This document shows, piece by piece, positions 1 to 9,268 of a DNA stretch of 64,000 nt. Origin of the DNA: Devosia sp. SD17-2. Its GTDB lineage: Bacteria > Pseudomonadota > Alphaproteobacteria > Rhizobiales > Devosiaceae. The DNA lies in NCBI RefSeq assembly GCF_029201565.1, contig NZ_CP104002.1, positions 1,939,001 through 2,003,000 of the forward strand. The letters are read 5' to 3'. Every line of letters starts with the position of its first letter. Position 1 is the first letter of the stretch. The notes beneath the pieces are model-generated. The model made no database searches. It was not told where the DNA came from and was given only the letters and a program-made list of their open reading frames with translations. Made by a program: the position numbers and the translations under genes.

Positions 1-270
1 CAGGATCTGGTCAAACGTTTCGGGACGGGACAGCAGGTTCTTGATGGTGCGCAGAAGGTCGCCCTGTAGCGAGCAGCAGATGCACCCGTTCTCAAGCCCA
101 ATCACATCTTCGGTGCGCGTCGCGATCAGCCCGGCGTCGATATTGATTGCGCCGAAGTCGTTCACGATCGCCGCAATGCGACGGCCATTCGCCTGATCGA
201 GCAGCCTATTGATGAAAGTGGTCTTGCCAGCCCCGAGGAAGCCGGTCACGACCGTGACGGGGACGCTCAT
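1..270 (-). CDS. CobW/GTPase metallochaperone (N-terminal part, runs off window)
   Basis: The 90 visible residues are the start of a CobW/COG0523 P-loop GTPase. There is a Walker A motif GFLGAGKTT at about residues 9-17, and the CxCC metal-binding motif GCICC lies in the segment LENGCICCSLQGDLL. Members of this family insert or supply metal ions, often zinc, to client enzymes at the cost of GTP. The ATG at 268-270 overlaps the TGA of the upstream D-aminoacylase gene (ATGA), so the two are translationally coupled. D-aminoacylases are zinc amidohydrolases, so the natural inference is that this GTPase metallates that enzyme. The client is not shown by the sequence. The C-terminal domain lies outside the window. 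Confidence 0.9.
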   Translation of the reverse strand, partial: MSVPVTVVTGFLGAGKTTFINRLLDQANGRRIAAIVNDFGAINIDAGLIATRTEDVIGLENGCICCSLQGDLLRTIKNLLSRPETFDQIL

Positions 271-1760
271 GCATCGCCTCGGCGAATTGCCCGTCCGGGG
301 GCAGCCGCTTTCACCAGTTCTCCGTCGGAGATAACCGGCACGCCATTGACCAGCACGGTATGCATTCCCTCTGCGGGAAGGTGCATCTGATCAAAGGTTG
401 CGCGATCCGTGAGCCGTCCGAAATCGAAGACAACGATGTCGGCATCGCATCCCGGCTGCAGGCGGCCCTTGCGCTTGAATGCCGGGGCGCAGCTTTCAAC
501 AATCTGGGCAGGGATGAGAGTGCACTTGCCGATGGCCTCCGGCAGGGGAACGATTTCGCGCTCGCGCGACCACTGTCGAATAAACCGCGTGAATGTGCCT
601 GAGGAACGCGGGTGAGCGGTCTTGTCCTCGCCTAGAGGCCATTGATCACCCAGGTAGAGCGTTCCGTCCGGCTGGCTCCATGGCATCGCATCCGAAGCAA
701 TGGCGCCGCCGGGAAAAGTTACGGAGACGTCCAGAAGTTTCTGGTGATGGCTATTGTTCTCGGTATCCAGATAGTGCCAGAGCACGAGTGCCGAAGGGTC
801 TTTCTGCCTGGCGGCGTCCAACTCTTCCTTATCAGCGAGACGGTGGTGGCTTGCGACCAGTTCAATGGCATCGTAGCGCGTGCCGGTTCTTGCTGCGAAC
901 GCGGGATCGATGAAGAAACCCGCGCTCACAACGGTCGAGCCGGTTCCGTAGGGGTAGGCTTCGGTGGTTACCCGAAGACCCTGCGCCTGCGCCTTGGCAA
1001 TCAACGAGGCCGCCCGCTCAATATCCTGGAGACTGGTCGAATTCAGATGGCAGATGTGCATGTGGGCGCCGGTCGTACCGGCGAGCCCGACAAGCATGAC
1101 GTAAGCCTCAATCGAACTTTTTGGATCGATGTTCGACATCTGGGCAATGTGCGTATAGGTCGGCGTATCCGTTTCAGCGGCCAGATCGCAGATCAGGCTC
1201 ATCTCCTTGGCGCCAGCTCCTGGAGCATAGGCGTAGGGAATGCCAATGCCGAGGCCGCCTTCTTCAATCCCCTTGCGGGTCAGAGCCACGATATCGGCTG
1301 ACTGCGCTTCGGTGGCGGCATCGCGCGACCAGCGGGGGTCCTCGGCGCCACGCCCCATCGTGGTAATGGCAGGTTCCCCGCCATCGAGTGGCAGACCGAT
1401 CATCACCGCCTTGCGGGCGAAGATCCAAGCCGCGGCCGTGCCGTAGTTCAGCAGGCGCGGTCCCTTTGACTGTGCATCATACCATTCCCCCACTGGCAGG
1501 GCGCCCACCTCGAGCTCCAGAGCCGTTGTGACTCCGTCAAAGGCCTGCATGCGGTCGGCGGGAAGGCTCTGGCCGTGAGCATGCAGATCGATAAAACCCG
1601 GAGCGACGATCAGGCCGCCGGCATCGATCTCCTGTTTTGCCCCCTCGGAGATAGGTCCAATAGCGGCGATGGTGTCGCCTGTAATCGCCACATCGCAAAC
1701 CTCGTCGCGTCCGGTTTCTGGATCGATGACGCGCCCGTTGCGGATGATGATGTCATACAT
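267..1760 (-). CDS. N-acyl-D-amino-acid deacylase (D-aminoacylase, amidohydrolase superfamily)
   Basis: A 497-residue cytoplasmic amidohydrolase that would release free D-amino acids from N-acyl-D-amino acids. It starts with the usual MYDIIIRNGRVIDP strand. It has the HxH metal site in GFIDLHAHG (His60 and His62), further family segments HICHLNST and SDAMPW, and a C-terminal GRLQPGCDADIVVFD motif. An earlier in-frame start at 1802 exists, but the ATG at 1758-1760 gives the canonical N-terminus and overlaps the end of the upstream ABC ATPase gene by 8 bases. Downstream it is coupled to the CobW-type GTPase. Together with the D-aminopeptidase and the peptide transporter it suggests scavenging of D-amino-acid peptides or of N-acylated D-amino acids. 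Dihydroorotase-like relatives are the main alternative. Confidence 0.88.
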   Translation of the reverse strand: MYDIIIRNGRVIDPETGRDEVCDVAITGDTIAAIGPISEGAKQEIDAGGLIVAPGFIDLHAHGQSLPADRMQAFDGVTTALELEVGALPVGEWYDAQSKGPRLLNYGTAAAWIFARKAVMIGLPLDGGEPAITTMGRGAEDPRWSRDAATEAQSADIVALTRKGIEEGGLGIGIPYAYAPGAGAKEMSLICDLAAETDTPTYTHIAQMSNIDPKSSIEAYVMLVGLAGTTGAHMHICHLNSTSLQDIERAASLIAKAQAQGLRVTTEAYPYGTGSTVVSAGFFIDPAFAARTGTRYDAIELVASHHRLADKEELDAARQKDPSALVLWHYLDTENNSHHQKLLDVSVTFPGGAIASDAMPWSQPDGTLYLGDQWPLGEDKTAHPRSSGTFTRFIRQWSREREIVPLPEAIGKCTLIPAQIVESCAPAFKRKGRLQPGCDADIVVFDFGRLTDRATFDQMHLPAEGMHTVLVNGVPVISDGELVKAAAPGRAIRRGDA

Positions 1761-2571
1761 TGGCCTGCTCCATCTGGCGCCGCCGTTTGCCGGGAACGGC
1801 ATCGATCAGGCTGCGGGTGTATTCGGCCTTGGGTGACCGGAAAATCTGCGCGGTCTCGCCGATCTCTTCGAGCGTGCCGAGCTTGAGGACACCGACGCGT
1901 TCGCACAGATGATCGATGACCGAGAGGTCATGAGAAATGAACAACATTGCCAGCCCCTCTTCAGCACAGATCTTGCGCAGCAACTTGAGGATCTGTGCCT
2001 GGCTCGAAACGTCGAGTGCGGACACCGGCTCGTCGGCGATGAGGAGCTTGGGTTTGGAAGCAAGGGCTCGCGCGATGGCGATCCGCTGGCGTTGCCCACC
2101 GGAGAACTGGTGCGGATAGCGTTCAAGCCAATCGGGATCGAGTCCGACCTGCTCGAGCAGTTCTGCCGCACGCCGGGTCAATGCCGAGCCGGTAAGGTCA
2201 GTGTAGGAGCGCAGCGGCTCGGCGATGAGATCACGCACGCGCCAACGCGGGTCAAGCGAGGCATAGGGGCTCTGAAACACCATCTGGATGTCGCGCCGAC
2301 GCCTGCGCAGGTCATTGCCGCGCAGGGCTAACCAATCTTCGCCCTCGAACGAGACCGTCCCGGAATTCGGCGCGACGAGACGGGCGATAATGCGTCCGAT
2401 CGTCGACTTTCCGGATCCGCTTTCCCCGACGAGACCGAACGCCTCGCCACGACGGATAGAAAAGCTCACATCATTGACCGCCACCATGACGCGCGGCTTT
2501 TCGAACATGCCGGTCGGCAACCGGAAGTGACGCACGAGGTTCTTGGCCTCGATAAGGATTTCGTCAGCCAT
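1753..2571 (-). CDS. Dipeptide/oligopeptide ABC transporter ATP-binding protein, DppF/OppF type
   Basis: A 272-residue ATPase that powers peptide import at the inner face of the membrane. It has Walker [10 protein letters not shown], the signature FSGGQRQRIAIARALA, Walker B LLIADEPVSALD and the switch histidine in FISHDLSVI. The C-terminal stretch EYTRSLIDAVP resembles the oligopeptide/dipeptide C-terminal extension. The start [12 protein letters not shown] was chosen because translation further upstream only covers the end of the neighbouring ATPase gene, with an 8-base overlap. It is the second of two paired ATPases, which form a heterodimer in Dpp/Opp systems. Confidence 0.92.
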   Translation of the reverse strand: MADEILIEAKNLVRHFRLPTGMFEKPRVMVAVNDVSFSIRRGEAFGLVGESGSGKSTIGRIIARLVAPNSGTVSFEGEDWLALRGNDLRRRRRDIQMVFQSPYASLDPRWRVRDLIAEPLRSYTDLTGSALTRRAAELLEQVGLDPDWLERYPHQFSGGQRQRIAIARALASKPKLLIADEPVSALDVSSQAQILKLLRKICAEEGLAMLFISHDLSVIDHLCERVGVLKLGTLEEIGETAQIFRSPKAEYTRSLIDAVPGKRRRQMEQANV

Positions 2572-3382
2572 GGGTAACCTCTCGGGCTGCGCCGAATTGC
2601 GGACGCGCAGCCAGTAGTTCCTGGGTGTAGGGGTGTTGGGGATTTCCGAGCACGTCGCCCGTGCTTCCGGCCTCCACAACAACGCCGTCCTTCATGACGA
2701 TGATGCTCTCGCAGACGTCACCCACGACGTCGAGGTCGTGGCTGATCAGGATCATGGAAGTACCCTGCTCACGGATCAGATCCTGCATCAGCTTGAGAAT
2801 CTGCGCCTGGACGGTCACGTCGAGCGCGGTGGTGGGTTCGTCAGCGATGAGCAGCGCAGGTTGCAGCGCGATTGCTGCGGCGATCACCACGCGCTGGCGC
2901 ATTCCCCCCGACAATTGATGCGGGAAATTGTCGATGCGGCGTTCTGCATCACGGATGCCGACACGTTCCAAAAGGGACAAGGTGGCCGAGCGGATGTCGC
3001 GTCGCGACATCTTGGGACGGTGATAGCGGAACACTTCGGCGATCTGGTCGCCGACCCGCAGGACAGGGTTCAGGGTCGCCATGGCATCCTGGAAAACCAT
3101 GCTGATCTGATCGCCGCGCATTTGACGCCACTCAGAACGGCTCAGCGCCAGAAGGTCCTTCCCCTGGAAACGGAGCGTCCCACCCAAAATAGCATGCGAA
3201 GAGCCGGTGAGGCCCATCAGCGCCATGCCGATGGAGGATTTACCCGACCCGCTTTCGCCGACAATCCCCAAGACAGAGCCAGGCGCTATCTCAAAGCTGA
3301 CTCCCTTGACAGCGCGAACAGCTCCGCCCCGGCTGGGGTAGTCTAGTGTCAGGTCTGATACGGAGAGAACCGGCTCGGTCAT
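2564..3382 (-). CDS. Dipeptide/oligopeptide ABC transporter ATP-binding protein, DppD/OppD type
   Basis: A 272-residue ABC ATPase with Walker [10 protein letters not shown], signature [16 protein letters not shown] and Walker [13 protein letters not shown] followed by the D-loop. LISHDLDVV supplies the switch histidine. The C-terminal segment [12 protein letters not shown] is the oligopeptide-type extension. The start [11 protein letters not shown] overlaps the stop of the upstream permease gene (ATGA at 3379-3382), which shows translational coupling. It pairs with the adjacent DppF-type subunit. Confidence 0.92.
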   Translation of the reverse strand: MTEPVLSVSDLTLDYPSRGGAVRAVKGVSFEIAPGSVLGIVGESGSGKSSIGMALMGLTGSSHAILGGTLRFQGKDLLALSRSEWRQMRGDQISMVFQDAMATLNPVLRVGDQIAEVFRYHRPKMSRRDIRSATLSLLERVGIRDAERRIDNFPHQLSGGMRQRVVIAAAIALQPALLIADEPTTALDVTVQAQILKLMQDLIREQGTSMILISHDLDVVGDVCESIIVMKDGVVVEAGSTGDVLGNPQHPYTQELLAARPQFGAAREVTHG

Positions 3383-4278
3383 GCACGGGTCCTTTCGAGG
3401 CGAGGATCGAAATAGTCGCGCAGGAAATCGCCAAAGAGATTGATACCGACGGCTGACATCAGGACGGCAAGCCCGGGAGCGATGACAATCCATGGCTGGT
3501 CGTAGAGAAAGTCACGCCCTTCAGAAATCATGACGCCCCAGGAGGCTGTCGGCGGTTGCACGCCCAGGCCCAAGAAGGATAGCGAAGCCTCCGAAATGAT
3601 GACCAGAGCGATATCCAGCGTTGCGACAACGAGCACAGCTGGCAACACGTTCGGCAGCACGTGAGTCAGGATGATCCGGAATTTCGAAACGCCCATCGTG
3701 GTGGCGGCATCCACGAAATCAAGCTTGCGGATTCGCATGGTTTCGCTTCGAACCACGCGGGCAAAATTGATCCATAGGGCGAATGAAAGCGCCATGACCA
3801 GAGTTGCAAAGCCAGGTCCGAGCACGGCCATGAAAATCAACGCCAGCAACAGGAACGGGAAGGCCAGTTGAAAATCGACGACACGCATGATGATCGTGTC
3901 GACGACGCCACCGAAAAATCCGGCCAAGGCGCCAAGGAGGGTTCCGACGATGAGCGCTATGCTCACCACGATCAGGGAAACCTGCACTGAGACCTGTGCA
4001 CCCTTAATCGTGCGGCTCAGAATGTCTCGGCCTAGATTGTCGCCACCCAGAAGATTGGTGGGTGTGCCCCTGTCCTGCCAGACTGTCGGGGCGAAACGCC
4101 AGTCGATGACCTGCACGGAGTGATCATGCGGAATTAGCAAGTCGGCAAAGATCGCCGCGAACACAATCACGCAGATCATGACAAGGCCGCTGAGCCCCTT
4201 CGGGCTTCGCAACAGGGCGTGCAGGAACTTGCTCTCCCTGCGGCGCGCGGTATCGGGGGTAGAAACAGCGTTACTCAT
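3379..4278 (-). CDS. Dipeptide/oligopeptide ABC transporter permease, DppC type
   Basis: A 299-residue inner-membrane permease. A basic N-terminus (RRRESKFLHALLRSPKG) leads into a first membrane helix. A periplasmic region holds the family segment LLGGDNLGRDILSRTIKGAQVS, and the later helices include an EAA-type ATPase-docking loop around DAATTMGVSKFRIILTHVLP. SFLGLGVQPPTASWGVMI is the conserved DppC C-terminal motif. The start MSNAVSTPDTARRRE overlaps the end of the upstream permease gene by 8 bases. It forms the translocation pore with the DppB-type subunit. Confidence 0.92.
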   Translation of the reverse strand: MSNAVSTPDTARRRESKFLHALLRSPKGLSGLVMICVIVFAAIFADLLIPHDHSVQVIDWRFAPTVWQDRGTPTNLLGGDNLGRDILSRTIKGAQVSVQVSLIVVSIALIVGTLLGALAGFFGGVVDTIIMRVVDFQLAFPFLLLALIFMAVLGPGFATLVMALSFALWINFARVVRSETMRIRKLDFVDAATTMGVSKFRIILTHVLPNVLPAVLVVATLDIALVIISEASLSFLGLGVQPPTASWGVMISEGRDFLYDQPWIVIAPGLAVLMSAVGINLFGDFLRDYFDPRLERTRA

Positions 4279-5260
4279 CGCGGACCCTTGGATCGATAAT
4301 GCGGTAGAGGCCGTCAACGAGCAGGTTGAGGGTAATGAACAGGAGCGCGGAGACAATCACGACGGCCTGGATAACCGGATAGTCCCGGACATGGATGGCA
4401 TCCACCGCCAGTCGGCCAATGCCGGGCCAGGCAAAAACGGTTTCGATGACCACCGTGCCCGAGAGCAGCGAGCCCATTTGGAGGCCCGCCATGGTCACCA
4501 CCGGCAACAGTGCATTTCGCAAGGCGTGACGCACGACAATGATGAAGCGAGGGACACCCTTTGCGGCGGCAAAATTGATGTAGTCCTGCTCCAGGACTTC
4601 CAGCATTGCCGAGCGGATGAGGCGCGCGTTGACCGCGATCAGTACGAATGCCAACGAAATCGCGGGGAGGATGAAATAGCGGAAGGAACTCCAGAAAATA
4701 GAAAAATCTCGTTCCACGATAGCCTGCCCAAGGGCCATGAAGGCAGAACCGCGATAGCCTGAGGCAGGAATCCAGCGGAGTTCGATCGAGAACCACAGGA
4801 TCATGAGCACGGCCAACAGGAAGCCGGGCGTCGAGACGCCTAGAACGGCAATGAAGGTGCCAAGATAGTCGACCCAGCTGTTGCGCTTCAGTGCTGTGAT
4901 GACGCCAAGGGGCACGGCGACAACGAGTGCAAGCAGCAGGGCCCAGAACGCCAGCTCGGCCGTGGCCGGCAGGCGCTCCATGATCAACGTTGTGACCGGG
5001 GCCCCCTGACGAATGGAGGTCCCGAGATCGCCTTGAATGGCGCCTCCGAGATACGCGATGAACTGCTCGGGCACTGATCTGGTCAGACCCATGGTTTCTC
5101 GCAGTGCATCCATGTTGGCGACGCTCATGCCGGGATTTCCGGCAGCGAGCACGTCAACGGGATCACCCGGCACGAGTTTTACCAAGGAGGACACCACAAG
5201 GATGACCCCCAGCAGGATCAGGACGGCATAAAGGAGCCTGGAGGCGATCAGTCGCAACAT
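4271..5260 (-). CDS. Dipeptide/oligopeptide ABC transporter permease, DppB type
   Basis: A 329-residue permease with the typical DppB start MLRLIASRLLYAVLILLGV and the conserved LVPGDPVDVLAAG segment after the first helix. Further in come GDLGTSIR and the EAA loop INFAAAKGVPRFIIVVRHALRNALLPVV. The C-terminus carries ETVFAWPGIGRLAVDAIHVRDYPVIQ, diagnostic for the family. Only 6 bases separate it from the binding-protein gene, so it belongs to the same transcript. Confidence 0.93.
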   Translation of the reverse strand: MLRLIASRLLYAVLILLGVILVVSSLVKLVPGDPVDVLAAGNPGMSVANMDALRETMGLTRSVPEQFIAYLGGAIQGDLGTSIRQGAPVTTLIMERLPATAELAFWALLLALVVAVPLGVITALKRNSWVDYLGTFIAVLGVSTPGFLLAVLMILWFSIELRWIPASGYRGSAFMALGQAIVERDFSIFWSSFRYFILPAISLAFVLIAVNARLIRSAMLEVLEQDYINFAAAKGVPRFIIVVRHALRNALLPVVTMAGLQMGSLLSGTVVIETVFAWPGIGRLAVDAIHVRDYPVIQAVVIVSALLFITLNLLVDGLYRIIDPRVRDE

Positions 5261-5266
5261 GCTGGA

Positions 5267-6871
5267 TTACGACTTAATTGCCATGAGGTCCGGACGGAGC
5301 TCGCCGGCGGTGTTCAGCTGCGCATCTTCCACCTTGGTTGAGACAACCGCGAAGTTCAGCGGCTCAAACAAAGGCTTCCAATATGCCTCGCTGATCACCA
5401 GCGCCTGGATCTCGTCGAGAATGACCTGACGTTCCGCCGCATCAACGGTCACGCGCTGCTCGGCGATCAGTGCGTCGAGTTCCGCATTATCGTGGAATGC
5501 ACGGTTGAGCGCTCCGGTCGAATGGAGAACAGGATAGACAATGTCGGCATCGGTGTAGGAATAGGTCGAAATCACCATGTCCTGTCCACCCTGTGAGGTG
5601 ATAGCTGACCACTGGGCGATCGGGAGCGTCTCGATTGCCACTTCGACGCCCACCTCGGCCAGCTGGGCCTGGATGATTTCCGCCGTGCGGCGGATCACTG
5701 GAGTGTCATTGGTGACGAGCGTCACCCGCAGACCTTCAGCATGCCCGGCTTCGGCCAGAAGCTTCTTTGCTGCGTCCGGATCGTAGCCGTAGGCGAGATC
5801 TGCAGTTGCTGGCGAGTATCCGCTGATGGCGCTCGCTATCGGTGACGTCGCGACCGCTGCATTCCCGTCGAGAGCGAAGGCAATCATGCGCTCAACGTCG
5901 ATGGCATGGGCGAAAGCCTTACGAACATTGGCGTTGTCAAACGGCGCGCGACGCTGGTTGAAGACCAGGGCGCGCATCATCTGCGCAGGGCGCTCAAGCA
6001 CAATCGCGTCCGGATTCTGGCGCAGACGGCGGACTGCATCCAGTGGCACTGAGCCGCCGGTATAGATAGCGTCGATTTCGCCCGTCTCGAAGGCGGCAAG
6101 ACGAGTTGCGTCTTCCGGGTAGTGGAAGAACTCGACGGCTTCCAGACGCGCAGGCGTATTGACCGCACCATAGTCCGCATTGCGTTCCAGACGGATGCCA
6201 CGATCGGTGGACCAAGACGCAAGTCGGAACGGACCCGCACCAACCGGCTGGCGACCAAACTGATCGCCAGAGGCTTCGGCAGCGGTCGGCGAGATTGGCG
6301 CCGAATAGCCGAGGGTCAAGCCAACCCACACCGGCACGAAAGGCTCGGTGAAGTGGTAGGCGACGGTGACTGCATCGATGGCCTCGGCGCGCTCCAGTGG
6401 CCCAAGGAAGAAGGCACTGGGCGAGGCATTGTCGGGATTGAGATGACGGGCGACCGTCCAAGCCACGGCTTCGGCATCGCAGGGCGTGCCATCGTGGAAG
6501 GTTACCCCTGGCTTGAGCTTGAAAGTCAGCGTCCGGTTCTCATTGCTGAACTCCCAGCTTTCGGCCAGGCCGGCAAACACATTGCCCTCATAGTCGCGAC
6601 GCGCGAGGGGTTCATAGATGAGGTCCATCGTGGTCGACGACACCGAAAGCGTGGTGCGATGCGGGTCCAGCGTGTCGGGTTCTTCGGAACGGCCCACGCG
6701 GAGCGTTCCATTGGCATCCTGGGCCATTGCCATGCCGGGAAGGCCCAGGCCAGCGGCCGCGCCCAAAGCTGCAGCGCCGGTTAGAAAACCGCGGCGCGAC
6801 AGCGAAAAGCGCTTGAGATAGTCTCGCGACAGGGCGTCGAATTCCTGAGGAGAAAGCTTGTTCAAAGACAT
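5267..6871 (-). CDS. Peptide ABC transporter substrate-binding protein (SBP family 5, probable Tat export)
   Basis: A 534-residue periplasmic binding protein of the DppA/OppA class. The N-terminus contains SRRGFL at residues 25-30 followed by a hydrophobic alanine/glycine-rich stretch ending AMA-QD, which fits a twin-arginine signal with cleavage near residue 50. Family segments include DTLDPHRTT, WEFSNENRTLTFKLKPGVTFHDG and NQRRAPFDNANVRKAFAHAID. The start MSLNKLSPQEF was preferred over a distant one at 6982 that would overlap the D-aminopeptidase gene. It is the first transporter gene after that peptidase, so its ligand is probably a D-amino-acid-containing peptide (inference). Confidence 0.92.
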   Translation of the reverse strand: MSLNKLSPQEFDALSRDYLKRFSLSRRGFLTGAAALGAAAGLGLPGMAMAQDANGTLRVGRSEEPDTLDPHRTTLSVSSTTMDLIYEPLARRDYEGNVFAGLAESWEFSNENRTLTFKLKPGVTFHDGTPCDAEAVAWTVARHLNPDNASPSAFFLGPLERAEAIDAVTVAYHFTEPFVPVWVGLTLGYSAPISPTAAEASGDQFGRQPVGAGPFRLASWSTDRGIRLERNADYGAVNTPARLEAVEFFHYPEDATRLAAFETGEIDAIYTGGSVPLDAVRRLRQNPDAIVLERPAQMMRALVFNQRRAPFDNANVRKAFAHAIDVERMIAFALDGNAAVATSPIASAISGYSPATADLAYGYDPDAAKKLLAEAGHAEGLRVTLVTNDTPVIRRTAEIIQAQLAEVGVEVAIETLPIAQWSAITSQGGQDMVISTYSYTDADIVYPVLHSTGALNRAFHDNAELDALIAEQRVTVDAAERQVILDEIQALVISEAYWKPLFEPLNFAVVSTKVEDAQLNTAGELRPDLMAIKS

Positions 6872-6897
6872 GAGGCGAATCTCGTTTTGAATGGGCC

Positions 6898-8451
6898 TTA
6901 GAGGGCAGTGAAAGAGAGGTTTTTCATGCGGTCGGTATTCTGGGTGAAGCCGTCCTCGGTCACGAGGAGCGTGCCGATCCAAGCCTGACCAGGCGACAGC
7001 TCACTTCCTTCGGGAAGCATGATCCAAAGATCGGCGTCGGCTGCCACCAGCGAAGTCGTCAAAGCGCCGATCCCAGAGCGAAGGTGGAATTTCGCCGTCT
7101 GGCTGTCGCCAGTAATTTCGACCTTGAGGCTCTGCGTTTCATTGACATAGCGACCGGCCAGAGGCTTGGACGCAGAGGCATCCTTGGCGAGCGGCACATA
7201 GCTGCGTGCAGTACCGCAGAACAAGCCATCGATCGTGTCTCCAGCACCCGGCTTGAGCACGAGATCCGTGATCGCGCGCTCTGGCTTGGCGCCGGTCGGA
7301 TGAGCGAAGTCAAAGGGGGATACGCTGCCCGAATGAAACGCTGGCACACCATCGGCCGTGACGATCTCGAAGATATCGGAGCCGTCCTGATGGCGGTAAC
7401 GACCGGGATTAAACGCTATGGGGGCAGGGGGCTTGTCACCAAAATAAATGTCGGCGAGACGGCGGCCAACCGAGAAGGTGGCCATTTGGTCGTTGTTCGC
7501 AATGATAACCACGCCCAAGCCGTCGTCGATGAAGCGGGTCGATTCAGATTTGCCGCCAGCGACTGTACCGCCGTGGCCGACTGCGCGTCGTCCACGATAT
7601 GTATCCGTTACCAGGCCGAGACCATAGTAGCCCTGAACACCGTTGGTGTAGGTGCACGGCGTGGACATGCGATCATACATCTCCGGGGTGCCAACCTTGG
7701 GCGACCAGAGATTTTGCTGCCATATGATCATGTCGGCCAGCGTGGAGACCATGCCGCCTTCGCCACCAAGATCAAGGCCCCATCCAAGATTGTACCAGCC
7801 GTCCGCACGACGGGTGTAGTGTGCAGCCAGGCGATCAATGACGGCCCCGTCGCAGCGCATCAGCGACGTGTCCTTCATGCCAAGGGGGCCGGTGATCCGC
7901 TCTGTCAACACATCGTTGAATGATTTGCCTTCGATCTGTTCGATGATCTCGGACAGCATGAAGAAGCCGGCATTGCAGTAGGTCATGGCGCTGCCGGGCG
8001 CAAAATTGAGGGCGTCCTGCCGCGCGATCACATCGCGTCCAGTCTGGCGCGTTGACGGGGCGTAGATGGACAGGCCGGAAAAGATCATTCCTTCCAGGTG
8101 GTCGCGGTAACCACTTGTGTTCTGCGCCAGATGGAGCAGGGTCACTTCGTGCTCGAGGGTAGGTACATAAGGGAGATACTTCTGGACCCGATCGGAGAGC
8201 GAAAGCTTGCCTTCGGCCTCTAGCATCAGCGTCAGCAGAACTGTGAACTGCTTGGTTTGCGAACCAATGCGCAAGATCGTGTCGCGCGCCATAGGCACTG
8301 CGTTGTTGATGTTGGCCAGGCCGTAGGTGCCGGAGAAAATTTCTTTGCCGTGTTCGAGCACAGCGACGACCGCCCCTGGGCCTGCAGCTGCGTCAAGATG
8401 AGTGAAAAGTCCTGCGGCCTTCTGGCCGAAGTCGGGCCTAGCTCTAGTCAT
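6898..8451 (-). CDS. dap: D-aminopeptidase (penicillin-binding-protein-like serine hydrolase)
   Basis: A 517-residue protein of the class C beta-lactamase/DAP family. The SxxK catalytic motif SQTK places Ser at residue 64 and Lys at 67, close to Ser62/Lys65 known for the Ochrobactrum D-aminopeptidase. The YxN motif is YCN (Tyr158), and GHGGTVAGG supplies the HxG motif. The length and the extra C-terminal domains after about residue 330 fit DAP rather than a short esterase. It would remove N-terminal D-residues from peptides. The start at 8451 was chosen because GGGGGA lies at good spacing before it, whereas an ATG at 8475 has no ribosome binding site. It is the first gene of the operon. Confidence 0.85.
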   Translation of the reverse strand: MTRARPDFGQKAAGLFTHLDAAAGPGAVVAVLEHGKEIFSGTYGLANINNAVPMARDTILRIGSQTKQFTVLLTLMLEAEGKLSLSDRVQKYLPYVPTLEHEVTLLHLAQNTSGYRDHLEGMIFSGLSIYAPSTRQTGRDVIARQDALNFAPGSAMTYCNAGFFMLSEIIEQIEGKSFNDVLTERITGPLGMKDTSLMRCDGAVIDRLAAHYTRRADGWYNLGWGLDLGGEGGMVSTLADMIIWQQNLWSPKVGTPEMYDRMSTPCTYTNGVQGYYGLGLVTDTYRGRRAVGHGGTVAGGKSESTRFIDDGLGVVIIANNDQMATFSVGRRLADIYFGDKPPAPIAFNPGRYRHQDGSDIFEIVTADGVPAFHSGSVSPFDFAHPTGAKPERAITDLVLKPGAGDTIDGLFCGTARSYVPLAKDASASKPLAGRYVNETQSLKVEITGDSQTAKFHLRSGIGALTTSLVAADADLWIMLPEGSELSPGQAWIGTLLVTEDGFTQNTDRMKNLSFTAL

Positions 8452-8481
8452 TAGTCGATTGTCCCCCTTGCCCATTACGCT

Positions 8482-8497
8482 GTTCGGCCAGCCGAAC
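8482..8497. promoter_or_regulatory. Inverted repeat in the divergent promoter region of the D-peptide operon
   Basis: The 16 bases GTTCGGCCAGCCGAAC form two 7-base arms around a 2-base centre. They lie about 30 bp upstream of the D-aminopeptidase start and between it and the divergent XRE-cupin regulator gene. A second, AT-rich inverted repeat (CTTAATTTGTTAAG) is at 8563-8576. Either could be the operator of the adjacent regulator. This is inferred from position and symmetry only. Confidence 0.45.
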
Positions 8498-8653
8498 GCG
8501 CGTTCATGCTGTCGGGAATGCAGCTACATCACTGCTGCGATTAAGCGGCTTTTCCCTCTGCCCTTAATTTGTTAAGTGTGTGGGTGGATGTGTCAAGCGA
8601 TTTTCCTATGCGCTAAATTCCTTGATGCCCCTCCCTTTGCCAATGTCAGTTTT

Positions 8654-9268
8654 ATGGAAATTCTGGTGATTCAACCGCCGAAACTGAGTGAGTGCCTGCG
8701 AGCCGTGAGGCAGCGTCATGGGTGGACATTGCAACAGGTCAGCGATCGGACGGGCGTGGCCCTGTCGACGCTGTCAAAGGTCGAAAACGACCTGATGTCG
8801 CTGACCTATGACAAGATTGTCCAGATCTGCGAAGGCCTAGGCATTCCAGTGACAGAAATGCTGACAGTTGAGGATACAACCGGCAGGGAGCGCACTCGGC
8901 GCTCGCTTGTCGGTCCAGCCAACACGTTGGAACTTCAGACGCGCAACTATGACTACGAATATCTTTGCACAGATCTGATCAACAAGCGCATGGTGCCGAT
9001 TATCGCGCGGTTGCACTCTCGTGATATCAAGGATTTCGGTGGCCTGATGCGGCATCAGGGCGAGGAATTCGTCTATGTGATAGAGGGTGCTATTGAAATC
9101 CACACCGACCATTATGCTCCTGCCCGGATCGCCGCTGGCTCTGGTGTGTACATCGACAGTACGATGGGTCACGGCTACATCTCAGTTGGAGAGGGCGAAG
9201 CCATAATTTTGTGCGTTTGTTCAGCGCCCGAGCCCAACTTCGAACAAGTGTTAATCAGCGTTATCTAA
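8654..9268 (+). CDS. XRE-family transcriptional regulator with C-terminal cupin domain
   Basis: About 204 residues. An N-terminal helix-turn-helix (LRAVRQRHGWTLQQVSDRTGVALSTLSKVEND, about residues 11-45) is followed by a cupin barrel (about residues 125-195) with the strand FVYVIEGAIEIHTDHYAP and a GHGYIS segment. Such proteins sense small ligands with the cupin and regulate neighbouring catabolic genes. It is divergent from the D-peptide operon, which it probably controls. The start is uncertain: in-frame starts at 8576 and 8588 would add up to 26 residues, and none has a strong ribosome binding site. Confidence 0.85.
   Translation: MEILVIQPPKLSECLRAVRQRHGWTLQQVSDRTGVALSTLSKVENDLMSLTYDKIVQICEGLGIPVTEMLTVEDTTGRERTRRSLVGPANTLELQTRNYDYEYLCTDLINKRMVPIIARLHSRDIKDFGGLMRHQGEEFVYVIEGAIEIHTDHYAPARIAAGSGVYIDSTMGHGYISVGEGEAIILCVCSAPEPNFEQVLISVI

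Noticed and set aside
2633..3346. A 237-codon plus-strand frame within the ABC ATPase gene
   Set aside because: Antisense shadow of the DppD-type gene without start signal or domain.
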